This document shows, piece by piece, positions 49,289 through 60,875 of a stretch of DNA of 64,000 bases. This stretch comes from Ziziphus jujuba (taxonomy: Eukaryota; Streptophyta; Magnoliopsida; Rosales; Rhamnaceae). The notes under the pieces were generated by a model. That model made no database searches. It worked only from the letters and a program-made list of their open reading frames with translations, and was not told the origin of the DNA. Position 1 is the stretch's first letter. Every line of letters starts with the position of its first letter. The position numbers and the translations under genes are program-made. Where the stretch lies: the NCBI RefSeq assembly GCF_031755915.1, contig NC_083384.1, positions 28,658,501-28,722,500 on the forward strand, in the 5' to 3' direction.

Positions 49289-52200
49289 ATGTTAAAACAT
49301 CGTTGGAGGGAGTTAACAAAGAAATTTGCGAGTCATGTTGATCCTGAAAGAACTGAACAACTTAGAAGAAATAAAGCAGGTGAACTTTTTATTTATTTAA
49401 TCATTTATTTTCCGAGATTTTATTTTATTTTATTTTTTGCTGGAATACAATTTCTTAATTCTCAAATCAATACAGTAGCATATCACACATATATGGGTCT
49501 GTCCTACAAGAAGAAAAAAAACATGCGAAATATGATCTATTTCTTGGGCTGGCCAGAACCACAAATCTTTAGATCCATTAATTTTTTGTTTTTGGTGAAA
49601 TAGATCCTTTAACATCTTGTCATCATAAGTGTCTATTCTTATATCAAATCCCTTTCTTAGATAAATATTTAGTTATTTACCTCCTTAAATAATTACTGAT
49701 ACTTTTAAATTAAGCTGTTGAGTTAGTTTTGATATTGAAAATAAAGACAACAATAATTTTTAACGAATAATTCAATAAAACATTTCATATCAAAGTTATT
49801 ATTTTTAATATAATAATTCCGAATTCCAGTCTTAATTTGACATGAAAACTTTAGCTGTGAGTTGATAGCATGTTATGTTTTGGTTGAATATAATATCTAT
49901 AATGTTATGTCAAAGTACGTTTCTTATTTTATATCAGCTTAAGTTTGTGGCAGCATTGCTTATATATTAAGGCATTTTGGCTTGTATCTTGAAAATGTTC
50001 CAAGTTTTGGCTGGGTTAGTCAATGTCCTCCAAACAGGATTTCATTAGATTAGACTACTTTAAATTCGGTCCAATAAAAAATTTAAAATAGACCAATTTC
50101 GGCATGCCTATCTAAATACGATGTGACTTCAAAGTTAGACTTTTTGTTTTTTTTAATTTTTTTTTAATTTTTCAATTTATGTTGCTGTTAAATTACTGCA
50201 GACATTGAAGCTAACATGGCAAGAATCTTGAAGCTAATCAAGAATGAAGATCAAGGAAAGAGAGAAGGTAAGAGAAAAGCTTCAAAAAAAGAATCAGAAC
50301 TAGTTGGACTCATTGACAAATTTTACAAAGAGTACCAGTCACTCTATGCATTGTATGATCATCTTGTAGGAGAGTCTGCAAAAATAGTCTTTGGCAGGTT
50401 AGGGAAAGAAACTTCTTCCATGTCTTCTTCTAGCTCAGATTCTGAATATTACTCATCCGAGGAAGTTGACATCAACCATGCAATATTCGAAAACAAAACC
50501 TCCAATATCAATCAAGAACTCGAAATTGCAAATTTAGAAGTCGCCGAATTAAAGCGTAAACTGGCCTCTACAAACAAAGAAAAAGAAGCTTTAACAAAAG
50601 ACTGCAATGCACTTTCAAGTAAAATACAACAGACAGAGACTATCAACAAAGATTTGAGGATCGAAATGGATCGAAAAGAAAGAGAGGTTTCGGCTCTCGT
50701 TCAGACTCATGAAGCTAAAGGAAAGCAATCAGTGGCAAGGATTAAAGAGTTAGAAAGTCAGTTATCAGGATTGAAGATTGAGATGGAATCCTTGCGTAGC
50801 CAGAAAAGAGAAATGGAAAATTCAAGGAAAGAAAGCAAAGCTAACAAATCCAAACAGAAAGGTGATAAGAATGCAGAAATTCAAAACCGAGTTTTGGAGC
50901 TTGAATCCATGTTAAGAGACAGAGAAGATGAAAAATCTGCTCTTTTGAAAGAACTCATAGCAAACGAGAACAACTCCAAGTCGAAGATCGCAGAGTTAAT
51001 GGCTCAGGTTAGCAATCTGAAACTGGAATTTGAATCTCTACAAGCACAGAATGTTGAGCTTGAAGAAAAGATTTCATGCAAGAGAAACGAAGCGTCTGGT
51101 CAGAGCAAGGTTATGCAGAAGGAATTGGAGTCCTTAAAGTTGCTGAAAGATGATTTGGAAATGGAAGTGGAAAGGAAAAACATAGAGATTTCACAGAATC
51201 TGATTCTGATAGAAAGTCTGAAAGAAGAATTAGCTAAGAAAAGCAACGTTGAAAAGAAGTCTGCTCAGGTGAAGGAGCTAGAACAGCAAATTGACAATCT
51301 TAGAAACCAGAAAGACGATTTGGAGAAGATGAAGATGAACAAATTGCATGAAAACAACCAGTTGAAACTTGATAAGGAGGGATTGATTGCTAGAATTGTT
51401 GAATTGGAAGGTACATTGAGTGAGAGAGAAGAAGAAGCTTCTATACAAATCATGGCCTTGACAGCACAGAACGACTTACTGAAACAAGAATTGGATTCTT
51501 TAAAATCCCAGAAAAGCCAATTTGAGTTGCAAAGTGAGAGAGATAACCAAGTAAGTTCCAAAGGTACCCAGATGGAAAATCAGAAAATGATCAAGTTAAC
51601 AACAGGGAAGATTGAAGATCAACAAAAAATTAATATCAAGGAAGAGAAAGATACTACTACTACTACTACTACCAATACCAGGAAGTCAAACAAGGATCAT
51701 AAACAAAGCAAAGGTAGGCTGCAGCAAAACAGACCAAACCAACAAGTTGTTGAAAGGAAGATGGAGGATTTAGCGGAAAAGTTTCGAATTGGTTTCGAGA
51801 ATAACATCCGTTTGTTGTACCAGAGGATCTTGGTAGCAGAGCAATTGCATACGGAGAACAGAGAGAATTACAGGAAGACAAAAGGGAAGTATGAGAAACA
51901 GAACAAAGAGCTTGAAGAAACCATTGAAAATTATGAAACTGAGCTAAAAAAGATGAAGGATATCTCAGAATCAGCAGGTGATGCATTGGATGGATTGGGT
52001 TTGGTTGTTAGCAGATTTGAGGAAGAAAATGGTAAATTTTTGAACCATATTTCAGCAGTCTCAAAAGAGCTTCAAATTGCAAAGAATTGGGTTAGAGGAA
52101 CAACCAGTGAGATAAAAAGACTAAGACATAATGTGGATGTTTTGGTTGCACAGCTTGATGATAAAGAGGAACAAGAATTCTTGTTGAGAGAGAAAGTTTG

Positions 52201-52477
52201 GAAACTAGAAGCAAAAGTGAGCAAAGAAGGAGGTGAAAAATTGAATTTGATGAAAGCCATCACCCAACTAGAGAAAAAGTTAGGAAAATATGAGAGTTTG
52301 ATAAAAGAAAAAGATGAGAGGCTTTCAAGCCTTGGAGATGAGAAAAGGGAAGCAATAAAGCAGCTTTGTATTTTGATTGACTACCAAAGAAGCCGCTATG
52401 ATCATCTCAAAGGAGCATTCTTACAGGCACAGTTGAGTTTAAGACGCAATAATAGGATTAACACTCTCAATCAATGA
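49289..52477 (+). CDS. NAB-domain coiled-coil protein, CIP1-type (shorter copy)
   Basis: Two coding exons, 49289-49379 and 50202-52477, join in phase to give 788 aa. Residues 1 to about 100 form the NAB/KIP1-like actin-binding region (HRWRELTKKFASHVDPERTE, then EYQSLYALYDHLVGE). A Ser/Asp/Glu-rich patch (SSMSSSSSDSEYYSSEE) follows and then an almost continuous coiled coil of heptads rich in E, K and L. A seven-threonine tract at about residue 515, encoded by an ACT repeat at 51653-51673, interrupts the coil. The C-terminal block EKREAIKQLCILIDYQRSRY is shared with the larger neighbour. The family includes Arabidopsis CIP1, a cytoskeleton-associated coiled-coil protein found as a COP1 partner. 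The identical intron position to the downstream gene indicates tandem duplication. Which Arabidopsis member is the orthologue is not certain. Confidence 0.88.
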
Positions 52478-52622
52478 TTTTGTTTTTTTGAGCATGATTT
52501 TTTGATATTTCATTTTGTCATTTTCTTAATGAATTTTTTTGATGTATAACTTAATTATTTATGTATGGACACCGGAAATTAGTGACATTATTGCCGGCTT
52601 TAACGAATAATTTTAGTGTATG

Positions 52623-52930
52623 CATTGCTTGAAAAATATTACTTGTTAAAATAATGAGAATGATGCGTATGTTTATATGATGTAAAACTAGTATTAATTA
52701 AGAATGGTTTTATTTTCGCTCAACATTATTATATATTATGGGTCGTAATCAATTTGTTCATTGTTTGAAAAATGTTACTTGTTTAATATATTAACAATGG
52801 TGATTTGTATGTAAATATGACCGTAAATTTCATACTAAAAATAATTAAAAATGATAACAAATAATATGTTTCCTTTTGGCTTAATACTATTATACATATG
52901 CTTGGTCATAATCAATTTGTTCATTTTTTG
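52623..52930. repeat. Diverged tandem duplication downstream of the shorter NAB gene
   Basis: CATTGCTTGAAAAATATTAC at 52623 recurs as a variant at 52759, and GGTCGTAATCAATTTGTTCA at 52741 recurs as a variant at 52904. Two copies of a roughly 140-160-bp AT-rich unit lie head to tail. Confidence 0.75.
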
Positions 52931-53204
52931 GTGGAGGCAGTTGGAAGTTTCCAAGTCAGCAAATTAAGCGCAATAAATGATAACTTTGCAAAGTTTTTTC
53001 TTCATATATTTATTAAATGGTAAATTATAACAAAGGTTATCTTCTTTATTCAGTTCGATTCCTAATTTAATAATCTTAAAATGAAATTACACACATAAAT
53101 ATAGTTTTTGGGTTTTAAAGGTTGTTAATAAGTTTTCTGTTTTTATGTGTCTTTTTTTTTTTTTTTGGCTAATTAGTTTATAAATCTTTCTAAGCCAAAA
53201 CAAA

Positions 53205-53291
53205 ACACAACACCAAAAAACAAAAAACAAAAAAATAAAACAAAAAACAAAAAACAAAAAACAAAAAACAAAAAACAAAAAATAAAACAAA
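53205..53291. repeat. (CAAAAAA)n low-complexity tract
   Basis: About ten near-perfect heptamer units, with a few AATAAAA variants, lie in spacer between the two NAB genes. Confidence 0.9.
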
Positions 53292-53719
53292 AAATTGATA
53301 TTAGTATGGAAGGCAAATCAGATCTCATAGGAAACCAGACCACTTTAACGAAAATCTCAAGTATTTTGCGGCCCAGTTGATGAGATGATCAATTTATCGT
53401 ATATCGTGAAATTTTGACCCTACACGACAGAAAATTGAATAAAAATGCTGCCAGATCACCTAACAAACATGGGTGGCCTAAACAGTAAATATTCTGCAAA
53501 GTGAGGGGCAAAGTATGTAAAAAGAGCTCCAAAGATTCTACCCTTCTGAAAATTTCGAAGCTACAAATGGTGGATGAGTCACTTTGAGCGCTCTAATCCA
53601 AACGAAACTACTTTTTTTTTTTTTTTTCTTTCTTTTTATTTGATTTTTCCATTCATTTTTTTATAAATTTCCAAAATTTATTTCTTTTTTTTTTTTTTTT
53701 CCATCAACCCACTTTTCTC

Positions 53720-54613
53720 TATGATTGAGCGAATTCGATTTTTGTCTCCCTCGGTGTGTTTTTTGGTCTCCGTTTGATCGTCGGGGTATTCGGATTCCGT
53801 CTCTTTGTATTTTCCAGGTAAAAAGCTTTGACTCTTTTTTTTTTTTTTTTGATCGACGAGTAATTTTCTTTCTTTTTCCGCGAAAATTTTCTTCTCTGAG
53901 TTTGAATTTTCTTCGCCAAGAAACTAAGCTCCAGTTGAATTCTCTCTGCGTTGGCTTTTGGATTTTGCTTTCTGTTACTGTTTTAGATTTGGTTTAGACT
54001 TAGATCAAAGTTCTTTTTAATCGAAAATTTTTGGATTATTTAGTTTCTCTGCAATTCGCTTTTTTCTTGAACTTCACACAGTTTTTTTGTCTGCTTTCGA
54101 TGTGAGTTTCCAAGGAATGGATTTCATTTCAATGATATATAATAAGAAATGACCTTTAAATCTGTTTAATATATAACTATAACTTACCTCTGAAATCTTT
54201 TATTTCTGTTTTTCTTTTTTTCAATTTTATTGTTTCTTAGACATAGATTTGATCAGTATTAACCAAATCAATCAGTGTTATTGATACTCGAATCGATAGC
54301 TGACTTGCTAATTTCAATACAGCTTCTTTGATTATTATAATTATTATTATCTTGAAGATTTTGCTAAATTTAAATCGTTAAACTTCTTTCTGCAGTCTGT
54401 TTAAAGAAAATTGACGTTGCAGTTCTTCACTTCTTCTTCGAGCAGCTTGAGGAGGAAGATTGAAGGGAAAGTGCAGGAAAATCAAAAAGGTAAAAATTTT
54501 CATCCTGATTTTGATTACGTTTCGATAATTAAAGGGCTTATATGTAATTTTACATGTCCTTTTCAGACAGTGAAAATTAATCAAAAAAATAATTTGGCAT
54601 TTTTAGGCTGCTA

Positions 54614-54644
<31 letters not shown>

Positions 54645-55801
54645 TTTACATTCTAAAATTAGAGATTATTACGTGGCGTCGTTAAGGAAGTAAATAACAA
54701 AAAGAACAGCTCATTTTATTCTGTTATAATTGTTGTCTTTTGTCAATCCAAGTGGGCTTTCTGCGGGATTCCTCTGTAAATAAATATTATAAAATTGACA
54801 ATGGAAAACTGACGTGGTGCCAGATCATGAACGTTTTTGTGATCTGGTAAATTAAGCAAAGTTGGCATTGTTTCGGTTAAATATTTTAAGAATTCTGCAT
54901 TAGCATTTTACTTAATAACAATAAGAATAAAAAAAGATTTCTATATCACGAAAATGAAATAAATTTTAGTGGGGCTTCGTTCTGAACATTATTCATTTCG
55001 ACCCATTTAATAAATTGGTCAAAAATTGAAGAATGGGGACCTGGGTGATGGGTATATTTATTGAGAATGAGCAGCTTTATTTTCTCGGTTGTGATTGGGA
55101 AACCCACAGTCCTATCATCGGCTTTGCTCGTAATAGTTTATGGGTTCATGTAGCAAATAGTAAAAGAACGTTGGAGTACTTTGGTTTTACAAACCAATAG
55201 AAACTGGGAAAAAACTGGGGGTCATGGGGACCATTACATGTTGCGCAACAGTTATTATTTCCCTATATTGATTCAAGAAACGTTACTATTTATCATATCT
55301 TAAATGTCCAGCCGCCTGTGGACGAGTGGGATGGGAATAAAAATATATATATATATATATATAAGAGAAAAGTCATATTGCTGACTGTTTGTTTGTTCTT
55401 CAAGTTAATGATATAATACTTGGAAAGGTTGAATACTTGAGCTCTGAAAATAGGTTGTATTGGTTTAGGTCTCATTGGGATTTATTCCAATATCTTTCTT
55501 TTATAACATATCTGGATTATTTTGCGTTCCCATAGAACAATATTAATCTAAGCTTAAGTAATACCTTTCTGTGATAACTCTTAATATAGTGTAATTTGGC
55601 AGCCCTTGTTTCCATGTAGTACAATGTTCTTCCTTGTTCTTGTAACCAGACCTTCATTTCATTGCTAGGGCCTATGTGATTCAAAAGAGTTGTGATTTAC
55701 AGTAATTAAGTTTTAGAGAAAAGATTTTGCTTATTTTTCAGACTCGTGATGGAGATTGCATTATGAATACAACTTGCTAAGGAAATTTGGAAATTGAAGA
55801 A
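53720..55801 (+). other. Predicted 5' leader of the larger NAB gene with two introns
   Basis: This 2.1-kb region looks like a spliced, non-coding leader. A first exon starts near 53,720 and ends CCAG before GTAAAAAG at 53818. A second exon, 54396-54489, follows a TTTCTGCAG acceptor. A third starts at 55742 and leads into the ATG at 55802. Introns would be 53818-54395 and 54490-55741. None of the short frames here has protein-like features. The boundaries are inferred from splice motifs only. Confidence 0.5.
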
Positions 55802-58800
55802 ATGAGAAGGCATCGCTTCAGGGAGTCTATCCAGTCCTTATTTGGAAGTCACATTGATGAGGAAAAAGATGAACAGTTAAAAGGATCTACAAAAGGTAAT
55901 TTTCTCCATCAGACAAACTTTATAATTTTTTTTTTCTCCTATCAGAAACAGAAACCTCTTTATGATCAGCTTGTTAGGTTCAATACGGAAACTTGAATAA
56001 TGGTATTTGATAACCATTATGATTCAAATATGCATCAGATTTATGTCGCACTTGTTAATAAGTTTGCTGTTTGCTGCAGAAATTGAGGAAAAATTGAATA
56101 AGATCTTGACACTTATCAAAGATGAAGGTGTTGAAGACAGTGATGGTATCTCAGTTGGAAACTCCAAAAGAGAATCACTTGCCAAGCTAGTTGAGGATGT
56201 TGGTGAACAATATCAATCACTCTATTCACGGTATGATAGTGTAATGGGAGTGCTAAGAAAAAAAGTTCATGGCAAAGGAAAAAAGGATAGATCCTCATCT
56301 AGCTCAGACTCAGATTCAGATTCAGATTATTCGTCGAAGGAAGAAAGCAGTAAAAACGGAAAATTGGAAAATGAACCTCAGAAATTAACGGATGGGATTA
56401 AGCAAGAACTTGAAACGGCTCATCTTGAAGTTGCCGAATTGAAGAGCAAAATGACAACTACAACTGAAGAAAAGAAGGCATTAAATGCAGAATATTTGAG
56501 AGCTTTAAGTAAAATAGAAGAAACAGAGAAAATTGCCAGCGACTTGAAGAGTGAAGCTGAAAGGTTAGAAATTGAAAAATCAGAACTTTTGATTGAGAAT
56601 AGAGAGCTGAATCAAAAATTGAATACTGCTGGTAATGTAGAAGAAGATCTGAATAAAAGATTGGAAGATCTGGAAATAGAGAAAGACAAGTTAATCAAGG
56701 AAAATGAGATTGCCATCAGAAGGATTGAAGAGGGAGAAAAGATTGCTGCAGACTTCAGAGTTATGGCTGATCAGCTTAACAATGAAAAAGAAACTCTTGG
56801 GCAAGAACTAGAAGCCATTAGAGAAGAATGTTCCAAAAAAAAGCAGCAACTAGAATCTGCAGAGGAAATTGCCAGAAATTTGAAGAGTGAAGGTGACAGG
56901 TTAGACATTGAAAAATCAGAACTTTTGACTCAGAATACAGAGTTGAAAGGAAAGCTGGAGAATGCTGATAAGGTTGTAGCTGATTTGAAGCAAAAGTTGG
57001 AAGATACAGAAAGAGAGAAAGACAACTTGATCAAGGAAAACGAGACTGCTGCAAGAAAGATTGAAGAGGGTGAAAAGATTGTAGCAGACTTGAGAGCCAC
57101 GGCTGATCAGCTCAACAATGAAAAAGGAATCCTTGGGCAAGAGCTAGAAGCTGTTAGACAGGAATTTTCAAATGCAAAGCGGCAACTAGAATTTGCAGAA
57201 TTACAAGTATTGGATGTAAAGAAACAATTAGAAGTTGCAGAGGAAATTGCCAGAGGATTGAAGAGCGACGCTGAAAGGTTAGATATTGAAAAATCTGCAC
57301 TTTCAATTGAGAATAAAGAGCTGGAAGAAAAATTGGAGACTGCAGGTAAGATAGAAGCTGATCTGATCCAAAGGTTGGAAGATACAAAAAGAGAGAAAGA
57401 GACTGCTGCAAGAAAGATTGAAGAGGGTGAAAAGATCGTAGCAGACCTGAGAGCCATGACCTTACAGCTCAACAATGAAAAAGAAAACCTTAGTCAAGAA
57501 CTGGAAGCTGTTAGACAGGAATTTTCTAATGCAAAGCAGCAACGTGAACTTGCTGAATCACAAGCATTGGATGTAAAGAAACAATTAGAAATTGCAGAGG
57601 AATTTGCCCGAAGCTTGAAGAGCAATTCTGAAAGGTTAGATATTGAAAAATCAAAACTTTCTACTGAGAATAAAGAGCTGAAAGAAAAAGTGGAGACTGC
57701 TGGTAAGATAGAAGCCGATCTGACCCAAAAGTTGGAAGATACAGAAAGAGAGATAGAGACTGCTATGAGAAAGATTGAAGAGGCAGAAAAGATTGCAGCA
57801 GACTTGAGAACCATGGCTGATCAGCTTAACAATGAAAAAGAAAACCTTGGGCAAGAATTAGAAGCTGTTAAAGAGGAGTTTTCCAATACAAAGCAACTAC
57901 TTGAATCTGCACATCTTCAAGTATCTACTTTAAGCCTCAATCTTAAAGCTACTGAGGAAGAGAACAGATCATTGAACTTAAAAATCTCAGAGATCTCAAA
58001 TGAGATTCAGCAAGCACAGAATGCAGTGAAAGAACTTTTGACTGAATCTAGTCAATTGAAGGAGAAATTGAGTGAGAGGGAAAGGGAATATTCAGCGCTC
58101 TGGCAATTGCATGAGTTACATGGGAATGAAACTTCAGCCCGAGTGAAGGGATTAGAGGCTCTAGTCACAGGCCTGGAACTGGAGCTGCAATCATTGGGAG
58201 GTCAGAAGCAAGATATGGAATTGCAAATTGAGAGTAAAGAGACTGAAGTGAAACAACTGAAAGAGGACAACAAAAGACTACAAGATCAAATTTCAGAACT
58301 TGAGTTGATGTCGAAAGAGAGAGAAAATGAGTTTTCTGCCCTTGTGAAGAAACTCGAGGATGACAACAATGAATCATCTTCTAGAATAGAAGATTTGACA
58401 GCACAAATTAACAATCTTCTGGTTGAAATAGATTCTTTGCGTGCTCAGAAAGTTGAATTGGAAGAACAAATAGCATATAAAGGCGATGAAGCATCAACTC
58501 AGGTCAAACGTTTAGTGGATCAAGTGGATGCACTGCAGCAAGAATTGGAATCCCTACACAAGCACAGAACTGAATTGGAACTGAAACTGGAGAATAAAAC
58601 TCAAGAAATTTCTGAGTTCTTGATCCAGATTGAACGATTGAAAGAGGAGATAACAAGCAAGACTTTAGAACAACAGAGAATTCTGGAAGAGAAAGAAAGT
58701 TTAACAGCGGAAAAGAAGGATTTAGAGTTAAAGCTGGAATCTGTTCACAACCAACGTAGTGACCTAGAGGAGCAAGTAAGAATTAAAATCCATGAGAACG

Positions 58801-60053
58801 GTGAGTTGAGAGAGGAAGGCGTGGGGCTGAAGGACAAAATTTTTGAATTAGAGAAGATGTTATTGCAGAGAGAGGGTGAGTTCTCTTCTCTCCAGGAGAC
58901 ACTTCAAAGTGGAGAGAATGAAGCTTCTGCTCGAATAACAGCCTTGTTGGGACAGATTAACAGTCTGCAACAGGAATTTGATTCATTGAAGACTGAGAAA
59001 AACCAGATAGAATTGCAGTTAGAGAGAGAGAAACAAGAATTTTCAGAAAGGGTATCCCAACTGGAAAATCAGAAGGTTGAGCTAGAGACCACGATAAGTG
59101 ATCATCAGAGACTGCTGAAAGAACAAGAGGATTCACACAAGAAACTTACGGAGGACTATAAAAAGGTTGAAGGTTGGTTTCAGGAAAGCAAGTTAAACCT
59201 CGAAGTTGCAGAGAGGAGGATTGAAAAAATGGCAGAAGAGCTCAGTAAAAATGTTGAATCCAAAGACCAGATAATTGCTGATTTGGAACATGTGGCTGAA
59301 GACCTGAGAAGAGAACTAGACGTAAAAGGAGATGAACTTGGTACTTCAGTCGACAACATACGAAATATAGAAGTCAAGCTCCGACTGTCAAACCAGAAGC
59401 TCCGGGTTACAGAGCAATTACTAACTGAGAGGGAAGAGAGCTTCAGAATCGCAGAAATGAAATACCTGGAAGAACAGAAAGCGCTCGGAGACAGAATCGT
59501 TACATTGTCTGAAAAAATAGCAGCTAATAACGAAGCTCATCAGAGGATAATCGCAGATGTCTCACAGAAAGTACACAGTACTTTGATTGGACTAGAATCG
59601 GTGGTTCAGAAATTCGAAGACAAGCATGGGATCTATGAGAAAAGTATTGTGGAAATATCAAATGAGATTCAGATTGCAAGAAGCTGGGTTACAAGAACAA
59701 ACAATGAAAGGCAAAAGCTGAAGGAGGAGGTTAATTACCTAGTTGAACAACTGCAAAATAACAAGGAACAGGGTTCAGCATTACGAGACCAGGTTGAGAG
59801 GTTAGAGGCAAAGACAAGACAGGAAGAGAAGGAGAAGGAAAACCTGACAATAGCTGTGAACCTACTTGAGAAGAAGGCAAGAGATTTGGAGAAGAAACTT
59901 CAAGAGAAAGAAGAGGGAATTGTAGGATTAGGAGAGGAGAAGCGGGAGGCGATAAGGCAGCTGTGCTTGTCGATCGATTATCACCGTGATCGCTATGATC
60001 ACATCAGGGAGGTGCTCTTAAAGATGAATGTAAGAGGCCGGAGGACTACCTAG
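55802..60053 (+). CDS. CIP1-like: NAB-domain coiled-coil protein, CIP1-type (COP1-interactive protein 1-like)
   Basis: Two coding exons, 55802-55895 and 56080-60053, give 1355 aa. Of the possible starts, the upstream TTG at 55787 is not an ATG; the ATG at 55802 opens MRRHRFRESIQSLFGSHIDE, parallel to the start of the neighbouring gene. Residues 1 to about 105 are a NAB-like domain (GEQYQSLYSRYDSVMGVLRK). A Ser/Asp tract (SSSSSDSDSDSDYSSKEESS) follows. The rest is a very long coiled coil, with four related units between residues about 246 and 650 that repeat every 119 residues, then more irregular heptads. The end carries EEKREAIRQLCLSIDYHRDR, the family's C-terminal signature. Arabidopsis CIP1 is a COP1-binding, cytoskeleton-associated coiled-coil protein of similar layout. 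No membrane segment or enzymatic domain is visible. Confidence 0.9.
56721..57900 (+). repeat. Tandem coding repeat in the CIP1-like gene (period 357 bp)
   Basis: The motif KIEEGEKIVADLRA or a close variant is encoded from 56721, 57057, 57414 and 57771, a spacing of 336, 357 and 357 bases. Each unit continues with QLNNEKE.LGQELEAV, then an EIARSLKS-type segment, then a KLEDTERE-type segment. The period is a multiple of three, so the frame is kept, and of seven residues (119 = 17 x 7), so the coiled-coil register is kept. Confidence 0.9.
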
Positions 60054-60875
60054 CCATCTTTGATTTCTTTTTATTATTATTATTATTATTTTAATTTACT
60101 TTATTTCAGTGTGTTCATTTTGGTTTCAAATCATTGCATTGTTTTGATTAGTTCATTTTTTTTTTTTTTTTCCAATCCAAACAAAAAAGTAGGCCGGTGT
60201 GGTTATAAACATTTTTAGGGTGATCTTTGAACATATTATAACGTACATCACAATAGGTTTGGTTGTAAATTTTTGGTTTGATTCCCTATATCAATTCAGC
60301 ATGTGTTATATGCTAATCAAACCTCCTTTTTTCATGTTGTATTTACCTTTCTTCACTGTTTATACGAGCCAAAAAAGACAACACCATAACTCCAGCTCTT
60401 AATATCCTGGCAGGATTTACCCTTAAAAACATCTATATGAGGTTGTAAAATTGTTATTTGTTCACAAAACCAACAAAAAAATTCATAAATCATAAAATCA
60501 AAATTAAATACAAACTTCAAGTAAAGGTAATATAATACCAAGAAAATGTAACCTGCAAAACGTATAATATCCTATTTATATGTCAGTCGCCATAAATATA
60601 AGGGTTTACTTGTATTCTACAGAAGGGTATTAGATTGCATCTCGTGCAAACATTTCCTGAAATATACTTTATTGCCAAAATGCGAAAGCATAAGAATAGG
60701 AGAGCTAAGTTAAAAGGGTTTGGATGATGAAGACAGATAGGTGTAGGGGCATTTCTAAAATTCCTTCATTCTGGATATAGAATAATTGGTAATACCTTCT
60801 CCTAATATTCTTTCCCTATCTCGATATGCAAAATTAGCAGTGAGATTAACAAAATAGCTCGAGTTTCTTCTTGCT
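60054..60875. other. Intergenic between convergent CIP1-like and carrier genes
   Basis: This stretch holds the two 3' UTRs and a short spacer with T-tracts. The short frames at 60199-60541 show no family resemblance. Confidence 0.6.

Larger units (their letters stand above)
52478..53719. other. Intergenic between the tandem NAB genes
   Basis: The first part is the 3' flank of the shorter NAB gene. It contains a diverged duplication at 52623-52930 and a (CAAAAAA)n low-complexity tract at 53205-53291. The last 200 bases, with several T-tracts, should be the promoter of the larger NAB gene. No coding sequence was recognised. Confidence 0.6.

Noticed and set aside
56007..56079. Start of the large CIP1-like frame at 56007
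   Set aside because: This segment is the end of the intron; the acceptor ...CTGCAG ends at 56079 and joins in phase to the first exon with ATG at 55802.
57107..57814. Ser/Phe/Leu-rich minus-strand frames of over 100 codons
   Set aside because: They are antisense shadows of the CIP1-like coiled coil and repeat with the same 357-bp period.
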